Below are positions 1-8,312 of a DNA stretch of 38,671 nt, one piece after another (within the stretch, counting starts at the first letter, position 1; the number at the start of each line of letters is the position of its first letter). The stretch comes from Flavobacteriales bacterium (GTDB taxonomy: Bacteria; Bacteroidota; Bacteroidia; Flavobacteriales_D; Crocinitomicaceae): contig CANHSL010000014.1 in NCBI GenBank assembly GCA_947463385.1, positions 1 through 38,671 of the forward strand. The letters run 5' to 3'. The position numbers were made by a program, and so were the translations under genes. The notes below the pieces were generated by a model. The model saw only the letters and a program-made list of their open reading frames with translations, ran no database searches and was not told the origin of the DNA.

Positions 1-419
1 GCGCGTTTTAATTCTCCATGACTAATGCGCTCTACTTGAGCAATGCTAATTTTCATGGTACCATTTCCTGCCTTTCGTTCAACTAAAACTTCTGGTTGCA
101 ATTGATCACTAAACAATACAATGGAGATTGCTCCGAATCGGTCTTTTTCGGAAAGCAAGATGGTGTCTGGTCGGTATCCCGCACTGAGTATCACCAAGGT
201 ATCAGGGAATCGTTTTCCAAGATATAATTCGAACTTGCCTTCCGAATCACTAAAAGTGGCCTTTTTAGCATGTAGCAGTTTGATTTTTGCGCCATTCATC
301 GGAACGGTATCCGAAAGGCTCACGCCACGAACAAATCCATGTAATTGTGCCACTAGGGGATTAAAACATCCTACCCCTAAAAAGATAAAAAATATAATTC
401 GTGATTTCATGATTTTCAT
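1..419 (-). CDS. TonB-dependent receptor, N-terminal part (cut by window edge)
   Basis: The reading frame opens with ATG at 419 (a second ATG lies at 410) and runs off the left edge after about 139 codons without a stop. The first 25 or so residues are a signal peptide (KSRIIFFIFLGVGC, then LVAQ). Residues of about 27-110 form a carboxypeptidase-D regulatory-like beta domain (DGKFEL-type turn seen as SDSEGKFELYLGKRF; SAGYRPDT). The frame then reaches the plug region, ending at RISHGELKR, which resembles the start of plug domains of outer-membrane TonB receptors. Such receptors import metal complexes or other ligands across the outer membrane; the ligand cannot be told from this part. It is the last visible gene of a long minus-strand operon, 8 bp after a tiny ORF with His/Cys residues. 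The barrel is outside the window. The family call is firm and the substrate unknown. Confidence 0.85.
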   Translation of the reverse strand, partial: MKIMKSRIIFFIFLGVGCFNPLVAQLHGFVRGVSLSDTVPMNGAKIKLLHAKKATFSDSEGKFELYLGKRFPDTLVILSAGYRPDTILLSEKDRFGAISIVLFSDQLQPEVLVERKAGNGTMKISIAQVERISHGELKR

Positions 420-427
420 TTAAACGT

Positions 428-529
428 TCAACAACTCGTTTCTGTGCAGTCGTGATGAAAAATTGGTATACCTACAGTTACTAAAAAAACAACTGCGGCT
501 AAACAAACTAAAATCAATCGATTCAACAC
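428..529 (-). CDS. Putative 33-residue membrane peptide with HHDC...C tail
   Basis: This is a short GTG-started frame (TTG is the next codon) of 33 codons plus stop. It encodes a single hydrophobic helix (LILVCLAAVVFLVTVGIPIF) followed by a short tail, HHDCTETSC, at the C-terminus. It begins 9 bp after the EamA transporter stop and ends 8 bp before the receptor start. Every other junction in this 11-gene run is 26 bp or less, so without this ORF the 119-bp space between the transporter and the receptor would be the only large gap. That spacing, the membrane-helix composition and the metal-ligand-like tail argue for a real gene. It has no visible Shine-Dalgarno site, as usual in this phylum, and I recognise no family. 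A metal-handling accessory of the neighbouring receptor is only a guess. Confidence 0.45.
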   Translation of the reverse strand: MLNRLILVCLAAVVFLVTVGIPIFHHDCTETSC

Positions 530-538
530 GGAACTAAA

Positions 539-1420
539 TTAACTAATTATTTCTTTAGGCGTTCTGCTAAGCCATGCATTTAATAACAAGGCGCCAACAA
601 TTAAAAACGCACTCACATAAAACTCGATCGACAATACCTTGTGTTCATTGAGCAATACTACGGCAAGAATCATCGTGTAAATTGGTTCCAAATTTATGGT
701 TAAAGAAACCGTGTATGCGCCTAACTTTTTAACTAAATTAATGGCTACAATAAAGGCGAAGGAGGTGCACACCAACCCGAGAAATAACAACCACAAGAGG
801 TCGTTCTGTGATAAGTAAAATAAAGCCTTAGGGGCATGGGTGAATAATAAATACAAGGAAATACCTACCCAACCTGTAGTTAATTCATAAAAAGACAAAA
901 TTGGAGCGGGAATGGTTTGAGATAACTTTGCATTGGAAACCGAAAAAATGCCCGCGAGTAAGGCACTTAATAAACCGATTCCAGTAGCTAATAACACATC
1001 TCCTTTAAAATCTCGCGCAATAAAAGCTACACCTGCCACCACCATTAAACTAAAGAATAATTTCTTCCATTGAAATGCTGTTTTCATTATGAGCGGTTCC
1101 AACCAAACCACATGCACGGTAGTAGTTGCCAGGCACAAAATACCTAAAGAGGCTGTGGAGATTTGAATTGCATAGTAAAAGGTAATCCAATGAAGCGCCA
1201 CTACAATTCCCACAAGAACCACGGGCAAAATGTGCGTTCGTTTTACGCTAAAACTCGTTTTAGTAATCCACAAATATACCAGTAAGCCAAGGGATGCAAT
1301 TAAGACCCGATACCAAACAATGATGAAGGATTCTTGATGTAGTAATTTACCAATTATACCTGTAAATCCCCAAAGAAAAACAATGCCATGTAATAAAAGA
1401 AACTCCTTGAGTCGAGGCAT
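539..1420 (-). CDS. EamA/DMT-superfamily membrane transporter
   Basis: This 293-residue protein is made almost entirely of hydrophobic helices, about ten, in two similar halves of about 145 residues. That is the usual EamA (drug/metabolite transporter, RhaT/YdcZ-like) layout. Typical signatures are visible: an early HGIVFLWGFTGIIGKL helix, LGLLVYLW, and in the second half the motif NLEPIYTMILAVVLLNE, where Glu-Pro followed by an Asn-Glu loop is characteristic of the second EamA repeat. The protein sits in the inner membrane and probably exports or exchanges a small metabolite; the substrate cannot be inferred. It starts 3 bp after the DUF2911 gene, so the two are cotranscribed. The family assignment is strong and the function open. 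Confidence 0.88.
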   Translation of the reverse strand: MPRLKEFLLLHGIVFLWGFTGIIGKLLHQESFIIVWYRVLIASLGLLVYLWITKTSFSVKRTHILPVVLVGIVVALHWITFYYAIQISTASLGILCLATTTVHVVWLEPLIMKTAFQWKKLFFSLMVVAGVAFIARDFKGDVLLATGIGLLSALLAGIFSVSNAKLSQTIPAPILSFYELTTGWVGISLYLLFTHAPKALFYLSQNDLLWLLFLGLVCTSFAFIVAINLVKKLGAYTVSLTINLEPIYTMILAVVLLNEHKVLSIEFYVSAFLIVGALLLNAWLSRTPKEIIS

Positions 1421-1423
1421 GGA

Positions 1424-2269
1424 TTATTTAAGCTTTTTCCAAGCTGTAATGGAATTTTTGCTTTGATTCACGTAGGATGTGTCTCCGTCGGCTTCTGCCA
1501 ATTTAATGCACTGTTCCGCCGTTTTTATAGCCTCTGCATACAGTCCAAGTTCTGCTTGAATCAATGATTTTGTTCGCAGCATCCAATATGCTTCCGGTCT
1601 AAGCACAATTGCTTTTTCAACCCATTCTAAAGCTTGTTTGTTATTGATTTTTTCGTCCAAATAGAATTTAGCGGCCGTATGATAATCGTTAGCACTTGGT
1701 CCGTTCATGGTTTTTTGAATCGATGCCAATACTTTATCTTTCGTATTCATGGTGAACGGAAATTTCACCGATACATGATCCCATGTAATAAACAATTCGG
1801 CACCACTATTTTCCAATTGATCAAAGCCGATGGTTAAGTTTTCAGTGAGGTCAACGCGCGCGTTAACGGGTGCCGCAAGTTCTAATGCAACCTTGGTTTG
1901 TTCCCAAACCGGTGGTAAACCCCAGTTACCGAACTCGGTATAAAAGGCTAACTTCCACGAGGTTTTTCCGGGCATCGCGAAGAGTGCATAGGTACCTGCG
2001 GGCAAGGTGTCTTTTCCAAAAAACAAGGCATCGGACGTTGTGAATTTAGTGTTCTCATTTGCTCCAAGTCTCCAATATGCATCAAAAGGAATTAAATCAC
2101 CGAAGATTGTGCGACCATTTACTGCGGGGCGCGAATAACTAATGCTAATATCGGTTAAGCCTACGCGTTGTTCAAGTTTACAAGCTGGACTTGCCTTTGG
2201 CGCGTTAATTTGTGCAAACACACCGGATAAACCGATGCTTAACATGCTTAAAAAAAGTATTTTTTTCAT
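1424..2269 (-). CDS. DUF2911 domain secreted protein with C-terminal TPR-like helices
   Basis: The protein has 281 residues. A signal peptide (MKKILFLSMLSIGLSGVFAQ) is followed by a DUF2911 domain at about residues 25-170, with the family's landmarks ISYSRPAVNGRTIFG, YWRLGANENTKF and LPAGTYALFAMPG. The last 95 residues are helical and look like tetratricopeptide repeats (ALEWVEKAIVLRPEAYWMLR; GLYAEAIKTAEQCIKLAE), an arrangement common for this family in Bacteroidota. It is predicted to be periplasmic or exported. The biochemical role of DUF2911 is not known to me. It lies 4 bp downstream of the DUF6495 gene and 3 bp upstream of the EamA transporter, inside the long minus-strand operon. Confidence 0.9.
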   Translation of the reverse strand: MKKILFLSMLSIGLSGVFAQINAPKASPACKLEQRVGLTDISISYSRPAVNGRTIFGDLIPFDAYWRLGANENTKFTTSDALFFGKDTLPAGTYALFAMPGKTSWKLAFYTEFGNWGLPPVWEQTKVALELAAPVNARVDLTENLTIGFDQLENSGAELFITWDHVSVKFPFTMNTKDKVLASIQKTMNGPSANDYHTAAKFYLDEKINNKQALEWVEKAIVLRPEAYWMLRTKSLIQAELGLYAEAIKTAEQCIKLAEADGDTSYVNQSKNSITAWKKLK

Positions 2270-2273
2270 TGTT

Positions 2274-2690
2274 TTATGTTGTTTTTAAAAGTTGACTTAC
2301 TTCATTAAATTCCTGTTCAGTAGCGCGCTCAAACCCTTGTTGAAGCAAGGCGAACACTTCAGATTCTCGGTTGTTTCCCCAGTGTTTATTTGCCTTGTGG
2401 AAGACCCACCCGTTTGGATTTTGTTGTCCAATGAGTAATATCCCTTGTTCTTCACCTAAAAACCCGAATACACGTTCAGTTTCACTGACTCGTTTTACAT
2501 GCCTCGTCTCTTTAAGCACCTTTTCCCAAACCACTTGACTAAATAAATTAGCTAATTCTTGTGCTTTTGAAGGATTCGTTTCGTTTAAGGTTTTCCAAGT
2601 TTCTCCCTCAACCCCATTCACAATTAAAAAAGCCACGAAATCGGTTTCAAGTGCCTCCAATTGCGCCAAGGTTAAACACGGATAGTGCAT
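2274..2690 (-). CDS. DUF6495 family small cytoplasmic protein
   Basis: This is a 138-residue protein with no signal peptide or membrane segment. It is rich in Glu, with helices at both ends. The start MHYPCLTLAQLEALETDFVA, the central NLFSQVVWEKVLKETRHVKR and the aromatic stretch GWVFHKANKHWGNNRES match my recollection of the DUF6495 family, which is conserved in Flavobacteriia and has no known function. Its start codon shares one base with the stop of gldH, so translation is probably coupled. The conserved company of ricT and gldH suggests a housekeeping role, but nothing in the sequence gives a mechanism. Confidence 0.8.
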   Translation of the reverse strand: MHYPCLTLAQLEALETDFVAFLIVNGVEGETWKTLNETNPSKAQELANLFSQVVWEKVLKETRHVKRVSETERVFGFLGEEQGILLIGQQNPNGWVFHKANKHWGNNRESEVFALLQQGFERATEQEFNEVSQLLKTT

Positions 2691-3172
2691 TATTGTTTAT
2701 TTTCGGCGGTATAAACGTCCAAGGTTAAATCCACCACTTCAGCTAATGTTTTCTGGGTTGTAGCTTGTTCAAAGCTCAAGGTATAGGTGCCTTTTTTCGG
2801 GAATCGATCGTGCATGAATAATTTAGAGAACGAAACCAATGAACCGCTTTTATCACCGGTCCATTTCCCTGTGGCATCCGCTGTAACAATTTCTAAAGGA
2901 AACCTTTGCGACTTGCCCATCGGTCCATTTATTGTTAAGTATAACCACAAATTTGAATACGGATAATCAACAGTTGTTCTTACCGTAAGTACAAAATCAT
3001 GCGTGCTCACCGTGTCGGTGATTTGAACCTTAAACGTCGGGTGAAACTTCTCCTTCCAAGCGTGTCCTGAAATCGGAATCGACTGATTGAATACGGCATC
3101 TGAACCGCATGAAAACAGTAAAAAAACTGCACTAAAAAAAACAGCAATGAATCTAAACAAGCTCCTATGCAT
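2690..3172 (-). CDS. gldH: Gliding motility lipoprotein GldH
   Basis: The protein has 160 residues from ATG at 3172. A longer in-frame extension upstream lies wholly inside ricT and is rejected. A lipoprotein signal is clear: positively charged start (HRSLFRF), hydrophobic core and lipobox LLFSCGS with Cys22 as the lipidated residue. The rest is a beta-rich domain of about 135 residues (FVLTVRTTVDYPYSNLWLYL; GKWTGDKSGS; KKGTYTLSFEQA), as in GldH, a lipoprotein needed for flavobacterial gliding and tied to the type IX secretion apparatus. It overlaps the ricT end by 8 bp, the same gene order (holB-ricT-gldH) that I recall from Flavobacterium. The core type IX genes lie 30 kb away in the same window. 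Confidence 0.9.
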   Translation of the reverse strand: MHRSLFRFIAVFFSAVFLLFSCGSDAVFNQSIPISGHAWKEKFHPTFKVQITDTVSTHDFVLTVRTTVDYPYSNLWLYLTINGPMGKSQRFPLEIVTADATGKWTGDKSGSLVSFSKLFMHDRFPKKGTYTLSFEQATTQKTLAEVVDLTLDVYTAENKQ

Positions 3173-4313
3173 TTGGTACAGGTTGATTTGGATTTCTAGG
3201 TTTTTTCTTCTTTTTCTTTCGGGGCTTCTGTTTGTTCTCAAAGCGATTGAGGCTATCTTGTCCAACCACGTTGTCAAATCCGATCTCTACTTCCTTCTCT
3301 ACCTCAAACGCAAATTCCTTCAAGTCTCTTGGAGTATTTCCGTTTTTATTCATTTGCTGAATTTTACGGACTTGTTCGGGGGTTAACACCACCAGAGCGC
3401 CCTCTCCCGGATAGGCATACCACATCAAATGTTTAAATACATCGGTTTTAACATGGTAGGCGTCCCCTTTCTCTGTTTTTAACTTAATATCAGCTCGGGG
3501 TAAGGCTTTCATTGCCTCGGTATACATGTCTAACTCATAATTCAAGCAACACTTTAACTTACCGCACTGTCCGGCCAATTTTTGTGGATTCAATGACAAT
3601 TGTTGGTACCGTGCCGCGGCCGTTGAAACGGATCTAAAATCAGACAGCCAGGTAGAACAGCACAATTCTCTTCCGCATGAACCAATACCACCCAATCGGG
3701 CAGATTCTTGCCGAGAACCGATTTGACGCATTTCAATTCTTACTTTGAATGCATCGGCCATATCTTTGATAAGTTGTCGGAAATCAACACGACCTTCTGC
3801 GGTATAATAGAATGTAGCTTTCGATAGATCGGCTTGATACTCAACATCTGAAATCTTCATTTCTAAATTCAAATTCATGGCAAGTGTCCGCGATTTATAC
3901 ATGATGTCTTTCTCTAGCGAACGTCCTTTGATCCAAAGGTCAATTTCGGCTTGAGTTGCCACATGCATAATTTTACGAGCTTCCACGTGTTTAAACGTTG
4001 GCGCTTTTCGTTTAACTTGTATACGTGCTAATTCTCCAACCACCGAAATAACTCCGATGTCGTAACCCGAAGAAGCCTCAACCACCACAACGTCTCCTGC
4101 TTGAAGTCCTAAGCCATTTATGTTTCTATAAAATCCTTTGCGCGCGTTCTTAAAACGTACCTCTACAATTTCATAAGGTTTTTGATTTTCAGGAAGGGCA
4201 ACATTGCTAAGCCAGTCGTATACTTCTAATTTATCACAACCACCACTGCTACACAGCCCGTTATTCTTACACCCGTTAGGGGTTCCTCCTGATCCACATG
4301 ATGCGCAGCCCAT
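3165..4313 (-). CDS. ricT: PSP1/RicT-family regulatory iron-sulfur protein
   Basis: The protein has 382 residues. A Cys-rich N-terminal segment (Cys3, 6, 15, 21 and 26) precedes the PSP1 domain. The domain carries the family's paired Cys motifs, GIGSCGRELCCSTWL and LAGQCGKLKCCLNYE, preceded by the VDFRQLIKDMADAFKVRIEM strand-helix. The C-terminal 60 residues are Lys/Pro-rich (QKPRKKKKKKPRNPNQPVPN) and probably disordered. In Bacillus the relative RicT (YaaT) works with RicA and RicF, which bind iron-sulfur clusters, to control RNase Y-dependent mRNA maturation. In Bacteroidota the partners are unclear and the role is inferred. The gene follows holB by 26 bp and overlaps gldH, a conserved neighbourhood. 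The N-terminal Cys cluster seems to be an addition typical of this phylum. Confidence 0.9.
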   Translation of the reverse strand: MGCASCGSGGTPNGCKNNGLCSSGGCDKLEVYDWLSNVALPENQKPYEIVEVRFKNARKGFYRNINGLGLQAGDVVVVEASSGYDIGVISVVGELARIQVKRKAPTFKHVEARKIMHVATQAEIDLWIKGRSLEKDIMYKSRTLAMNLNLEMKISDVEYQADLSKATFYYTAEGRVDFRQLIKDMADAFKVRIEMRQIGSRQESARLGGIGSCGRELCCSTWLSDFRSVSTAAARYQQLSLNPQKLAGQCGKLKCCLNYELDMYTEAMKALPRADIKLKTEKGDAYHVKTDVFKHLMWYAYPGEGALVVLTPEQVRKIQQMNKNGNTPRDLKEFAFEVEKEVEIGFDNVVGQDSLNRFENKQKPRKKKKKKPRNPNQPVPNA

Positions 4314-4339
4314 TTCTTTTTTTTGGTAAAAATAAACAA

Positions 4340-5458
4340 TTAAGCCCGATGAATGAACCTCATCGACTGAAAACTCATTTGAGTAAAAAGGATTTTCGTA
4401 TTGGCGTTGCGTTCTATGTGGTAATGCGCTGCATCAAGGTCATCGATAAACAAGCGGATATTGTTTCCTGTGATGTAGGGCGAAAATTTATCAATGAAAT
4501 TAAATTCTTCAGCAGTTAATCTGACATGGTCAGGACCCAAGTAATTAAGCATTAAACTTTGACGAAGCATGTGCAAGGCATAAAGAATGAATACCTTTTG
4601 ACGTTCTTTGGTGAGGGAAGAAACCTCATCGGCCCAATCCATCATTTGTATCACATCCTTTTTATAGCTGCTGCGCATCATTTTTATAAATAAATCCCGA
4701 TACAAGGCCGTAGTTTCCCCCTCATTCAACAATTCTAATGCAGCACATAAATCCCCATCGGCAAAGGAAGCTAGACCATCTGCAATCGTTGATTCCATCT
4801 GACGTTCCTTTTGTAAATACGTTGATATCTCAAAAGAATTCAATCGAGTCACGTGCATAGACTGGGTTCTTGAGCGAATTGTAGGTAAGATAGCTTGAGG
4901 CTTACTTGAAAGCAGAATAAATACGGTTTGAAGAGGCGGTTCTTCTAGAATTTTCAAGATTTTATTTGACGCTTGAATATTCATTTCATCCGCAGCGAAT
5001 ATGATCATTACTTTATATCCGCCCTGAAACGACTTTAAACTAATTTTCCTAACTATTTCTTTACTTTCCTCCGCACCAATAATTGGCTGACGTTCTTTGT
5101 CATCCATATGTTTTACCCAATCAAACAATGAGAAATAGGGTGATGACAACACCAATTCCCGCCATTTAGGATATAGGTTATCCGAGGTTTTAGTAATTGA
5201 TTGTACTACTGGAAACACAAAATGCAAATCGGGATGCTGTAGTTCGTTTACCTGAAGACAGGAACTGCATTGACCGCAGGCATCCTGATCCGTCGGATTT
5301 TCACAAAGCAAATACCGACTAAATGCCAGTGCTAAGGGTAGAGTTCCATAGCCCTCATTTCCGATAAACAACTGTCCATGTGCAACTTTGCCAGACTTCG
5401 CCTCGCCTAATAAATCAGCGATTCGTTCTTTTTGTCCAACAATCTCCTTAAAAAACAT
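4340..5458 (-). CDS. holB: DNA polymerase III delta' clamp-loader subunit
   Basis: This 372-residue protein belongs to the AAA+ clamp-loader family. It starts MFFKEIVGQKERIADLL and has the delta' hallmark of a degenerate P-loop: at residues 33-40 the sequence is GNEGYGTL, lacking the Lys-Thr/Ser needed for ATP hydrolysis. A zinc-binding four-Cys module follows (Cys52, 61, 64, 67: CGQCSSC). Later come KVMIIFAADEMN, the sensor-1-like ILLSSKPQAILPTIRSR, and a helical C-terminal collar domain. Delta' is the rigid stator of the clamp loader that places the sliding clamp on DNA. It lies between rsmI (8 bp) and ricT (26 bp) in the operon. The annotation is secure; the missing P-loop Lys is normal for the subunit rather than a defect. 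Confidence 0.9.
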   Translation of the reverse strand: MFFKEIVGQKERIADLLGEAKSGKVAHGQLFIGNEGYGTLPLALAFSRYLLCENPTDQDACGQCSSCLQVNELQHPDLHFVFPVVQSITKTSDNLYPKWRELVLSSPYFSLFDWVKHMDDKERQPIIGAEESKEIVRKISLKSFQGGYKVMIIFAADEMNIQASNKILKILEEPPLQTVFILLSSKPQAILPTIRSRTQSMHVTRLNSFEISTYLQKERQMESTIADGLASFADGDLCAALELLNEGETTALYRDLFIKMMRSSYKKDVIQMMDWADEVSSLTKERQKVFILYALHMLRQSLMLNYLGPDHVRLTAEEFNFIDKFSPYITGNNIRLFIDDLDAAHYHIERNANTKILFTQMSFQSMRFIHRA

Positions 5459-5466
5459 AGGTAAAA

Positions 5467-6171
5467 TTAAGCATTATCCGCGGCATTTACTGCGTGTGAA
5501 TCTTTAGAGATGATCAATACAAACTCACCTTTAATTGCTACTGAATTAAAATGTTCAATGGCTTGATCCACTGTGCCTCGAAAGTGAGATTCAAACATCT
5601 TTGAAATTTCTTTAGAAACACAAATCTTACGATTCCCCCCAACATGAGTAGCTAACTGTTCCAGCGTCTTAATTAAGCGATAGGGTGATTCGTACAAAAC
5701 CACCGTACAATCCATGGCTGCAATATATTCTAAGCGCGTTTGGCGGCCTTTTTTATGGGGTAAAAATCCTTCGAAATAAAAGCGGTCACACGGGAGCCCA
5801 GAAGACACTAAGGCTGGAACAAAAGCGGTTGGACCGGGAAGGCATTCCAAGGAAATTCCTTGCTCCACACAGGCTCGGATTAAAAGAAATCCCGGATCAG
5901 AAATCCCAGGCGTACCGGCATCTGAAACCAAGGCTACAAGCGTAGACTGTTGAATAATCCGAATCATTTCATTTAACTGCGCATGCTCATTATTCGTATG
6001 AAATGAAATTACTTTCTTTTGAATACCTAGGTGATTCAATAAATTTCGTGTAACTCGGGTATCTTCTGCAATGATTAAGTCGCACTCTTTTAACACACGA
6101 ATGGCTCGAAGCGTAATGTCTTCCAAATTTCCAATCGGTGTTGGAACAATGCAAAGTTGTGAAGGATTCAT
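5467..6171 (-). CDS. rsmI: 16S rRNA (cytidine1402-2'-O)-methyltransferase RsmI
   Basis: The protein has 234 residues, slightly shorter than many RsmI proteins (about 280) because the C-terminal extension is missing. The tetrapyrrole-methylase-type SAM fold is recognised from TPIGNLEDIT (residues 11-20), AEDTR (35-39), the SAM loop VSDAGTPGISDPG (82-94), CLPGPTAFVPALVSSGL and the FEGFLPHKKGRQ stretch. RsmI adds a 2'-O-methyl group to C1402 of 16S rRNA with S-adenosylmethionine, next to the N4 modification made by RsmH, and tunes decoding fidelity. The start codon overlaps the end of the RDD gene by 4 bp, so the two are translationally coupled. Confidence 0.95.
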   Translation of the reverse strand: MNPSQLCIVPTPIGNLEDITLRAIRVLKECDLIIAEDTRVTRNLLNHLGIQKKVISFHTNNEHAQLNEMIRIIQQSTLVALVSDAGTPGISDPGFLLIRACVEQGISLECLPGPTAFVPALVSSGLPCDRFYFEGFLPHKKGRQTRLEYIAAMDCTVVLYESPYRLIKTLEQLATHVGGNRKICVSKEISKMFESHFRGTVDQAIEHFNSVAIKGEFVLIISKDSHAVNAADNA

Positions 6172-6950
6172 CGGGTTAATTGTACATAATCTTTGAGTAC
6201 TGTCTCTAAAAATTTAATTTGATCCTTAATCGGCTCCTCTATTTCCAGGCGTTGCTGTGTTTTCAAGGTGACTTGATCAAGTAATTCCTTCACTTCAGGC
6301 TCTTTGAATTTTTTATATTGCTCAATAACCTTCTTCAAGTACATCATGTCCTCATCCGTAAAGGTAATGCACTTTTCAAAGGTAGGAACATATTCCACTT
6401 CCGTTTGTCTACTCAATACTTCCTTAAGCGTAAACGTTCGATTGGGTCTGGTTCGAATGGCAATAACGGAGACCATCATATCCCCAACCCGTTGTCTTAA
6501 GGGCGTCATGGAGGCTACCAATAAATCGATGGCCGAGATAAAAGGAATTAATCCAATAAATGCTGGATTCGAAACCAAAGAAATCCAGAAGAATTCGCCC
6601 CGCATCACCCAGCGAACAAAAATATCTCGTATGGTCATTCGGTCGCCATTCACGCGAACCATTCGAATGCCCATGGCCATTTTACCAAGGGTTTGTCCGT
6701 TAAAAAAATATTCCATCATGGGCTTGTAGAGTACAATAGGAAGATTTACAAGAAGAATAAATAAACCAACCAATACATCCATGTCCGAGTAAGCCAAGCG
6801 AACGCTATCAATCAATGAAAGCATCACAATGATCAGATAAACATATCCAATGGCTGTATCTAGCACATAGGCTAAGCCGCGTTGCAAGACCGAGGCCATT
6901 TCAAACTCGATTTTCACGTGTTGCGCTGAAATAAACTCTACCTTATCCAT
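6168..6950 (-). CDS. RDD-family membrane protein
   Basis: This 260-residue protein begins with a short soluble segment, then an RDD domain at about residues 20-165. The domain has the signature RGLAYVLDTAIGYVYL, in which Arg and Asp flank the first helix, and two to three further hydrophobic helices (DVLVGLFILLVNLPIVL; FISAIDLLVASM). The motif GQTLGKMAMGIRMVR is typical of RDD proteins. The last 85 residues are charged and helical (LKKVIEQYKKFKEPEVKELL) and probably cytoplasmic. RDD proteins sit in the inner membrane; transport or ion-antiport roles have been proposed for some, with none shown here. It shares one base with the radA stop and overlaps rsmI. Confidence 0.85.
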   Translation of the reverse strand: MDKVEFISAQHVKIEFEMASVLQRGLAYVLDTAIGYVYLIIVMLSLIDSVRLAYSDMDVLVGLFILLVNLPIVLYKPMMEYFFNGQTLGKMAMGIRMVRVNGDRMTIRDIFVRWVMRGEFFWISLVSNPAFIGLIPFISAIDLLVASMTPLRQRVGDMMVSVIAIRTRPNRTFTLKEVLSRQTEVEYVPTFEKCITFTDEDMMYLKKVIEQYKKFKEPEVKELLDQVTLKTQQRLEIEEPIKDQIKFLETVLKDYVQLTR

Positions 6951-8308
6951 TATCCAAACACGGATTTAACAATGTCCTCAATTTTCTTCGCTTGAATCAC
7001 CTCAATTTGATAATCCTTAGGCTTCACTCCTTTGTTGTAGGATGAAATAAAAATATGCGTGTATCCTAATTTTTGAGCTTCTGAAATGCGAGTTTCAATG
7101 CGATTTACTGGACGAATTTCGCCAGACAAGCCAACCTCTGCTGCAAAGGTGTAGGATCGAGAAACCGGAATATCTGCATTTGAAGATAATACGGCAATGA
7201 TTACCGCTAAATCCACCGCGGGGTCATCGACCTTAATTCCACCTGCAATGTTTAAGAATACGTCCTTTGACGCCAAACGGAACGAACAACGCTTTTCTAA
7301 GACGGCTAACAGCATATTTAAACGCTTGGCATCATAGCCATTGGATGAACGCTGGGGTGTTCCATAGGCAGCGGTGCTAACCAGTGCCTGAACTTCAACC
7401 TGCAAGGGACGTAAGCCTTCAATGGTGGTTGAAATACACGAGCCACTTAAACTGCCATCCGTATTGGTGATTAAAATTTCAGAGGGGTTTTCAACCATCC
7501 GTAATCCACTACCCTGCATTTCATAGATTCCTAATTCATTGGTTGATCCAAAGCGGTTTTTAACGGTCCGAAGTAAGCGATAAAAATGATTTCTATCTCC
7601 TTCAAATTGCAACACGGCATCTACCATATGTTCCAAAACTTTAGGTCCCGCAATCGTACCTTCTTTGGTGATGTGACCAATTAAAAATACAGGAACATCC
7701 ATTTCTTTCGCAAAACGCAATAATAAGGCCGTGCATTCTCGAACTTGACTCACGCTACCCGGAGCACTTTCAATGTGCGGAGTAAACAAGGTTTGAATTG
7801 AATCTATAATTAATATTTCCGGAAGTGATTTTTCAGCATGCGCAATAATTTGACTTACATCGGTTTCAATCAATAAGTGGCAATTCGGATTTTCGATTCC
7901 GATGCGCTCCGCCCGCATTTTTATTTGCTGTTCACTTTCTTCCCCAGAAACGTATAACACCGTTAGCTGTTCTTTAACCGCCATTTGAAGTAAGAGCGTA
8001 GACTTCCCGATTCCAGGGTCACCACCAATTAAAATAATTTCTCCTTTTACCAATCCTCCACCGAGTACCCGGTTCAATTCAAGGTCTTTTAACGCAGTGC
8101 GAGTGGTATCCGTTTGCTCAATGTCTTGCAGCCGAATTGGATTGTGCTCACTTTTTTGACGCGAAAAGGGCTGGGGATTATTTTTTGAAACTAAAACTCG
8201 TTCCTCAACAAAAGTATTCCATTCATTGCAAGAAGGGCACTTACCCAACCATTTAGGAGCCTCGTAACCACAGGATTGACAAAAAAAAGCGGATTTAGTT
8301 TTGGCCAT
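6950..8308 (-). CDS. radA: DNA repair protein RadA (Sms)
   Basis: I place the start at the ATG at 8308, giving 452 residues that begin MAKTKSAFFCQSCGYE, exactly where family members begin. A longer frame upstream adds 43 unlike residues. The zinc finger is Cys10, 13, 24 and 27. The RecA-like ATPase core has Walker A GGDPGIGKS (95-103), a Walker B-like ILIIDSIQTL and the RadA-specific KNRFG motif. The C-terminal third is the Lon-like domain (NIAGGIKVDDPAVDLA). RadA is a branch-migration helicase that helps process recombination intermediates. It is the first gene of the long minus-strand operon. A TAnnTTTG element ends only 4 bp before its ATG, so the transcript may have no leader. Confidence 0.95.
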   Translation of the reverse strand: MAKTKSAFFCQSCGYEAPKWLGKCPSCNEWNTFVEERVLVSKNNPQPFSRQKSEHNPIRLQDIEQTDTTRTALKDLELNRVLGGGLVKGEIILIGGDPGIGKSTLLLQMAVKEQLTVLYVSGEESEQQIKMRAERIGIENPNCHLLIETDVSQIIAHAEKSLPEILIIDSIQTLFTPHIESAPGSVSQVRECTALLLRFAKEMDVPVFLIGHITKEGTIAGPKVLEHMVDAVLQFEGDRNHFYRLLRTVKNRFGSTNELGIYEMQGSGLRMVENPSEILITNTDGSLSGSCISTTIEGLRPLQVEVQALVSTAAYGTPQRSSNGYDAKRLNMLLAVLEKRCSFRLASKDVFLNIAGGIKVDDPAVDLAVIIAVLSSNADIPVSRSYTFAAEVGLSGEIRPVNRIETRISEAQKLGYTHIFISSYNKGVKPKDYQIEVIQAKKIEDIVKSVFG

Positions 8309-8312
8309 TGGA

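Noticed and set aside
121-423. Plus-strand 100-residue ORF at the left edge
   Set aside because: It is antisense to the TonB-receptor frame, which has a signal peptide and family motifs; the plus-strand translation shows neither.
3173-3277. Upstream extension of gldH (35 more residues)
   Set aside because: It lies wholly within ricT, is rich in Arg/Lys, and would bury the lipoprotein signal; the ATG at 3172 gives a normal GldH.
5269-5363. Loss-of-function mutation in holB because the P-loop lacks Lys
   Set aside because: A degenerate P-loop is normal for clamp-loader delta' subunits.
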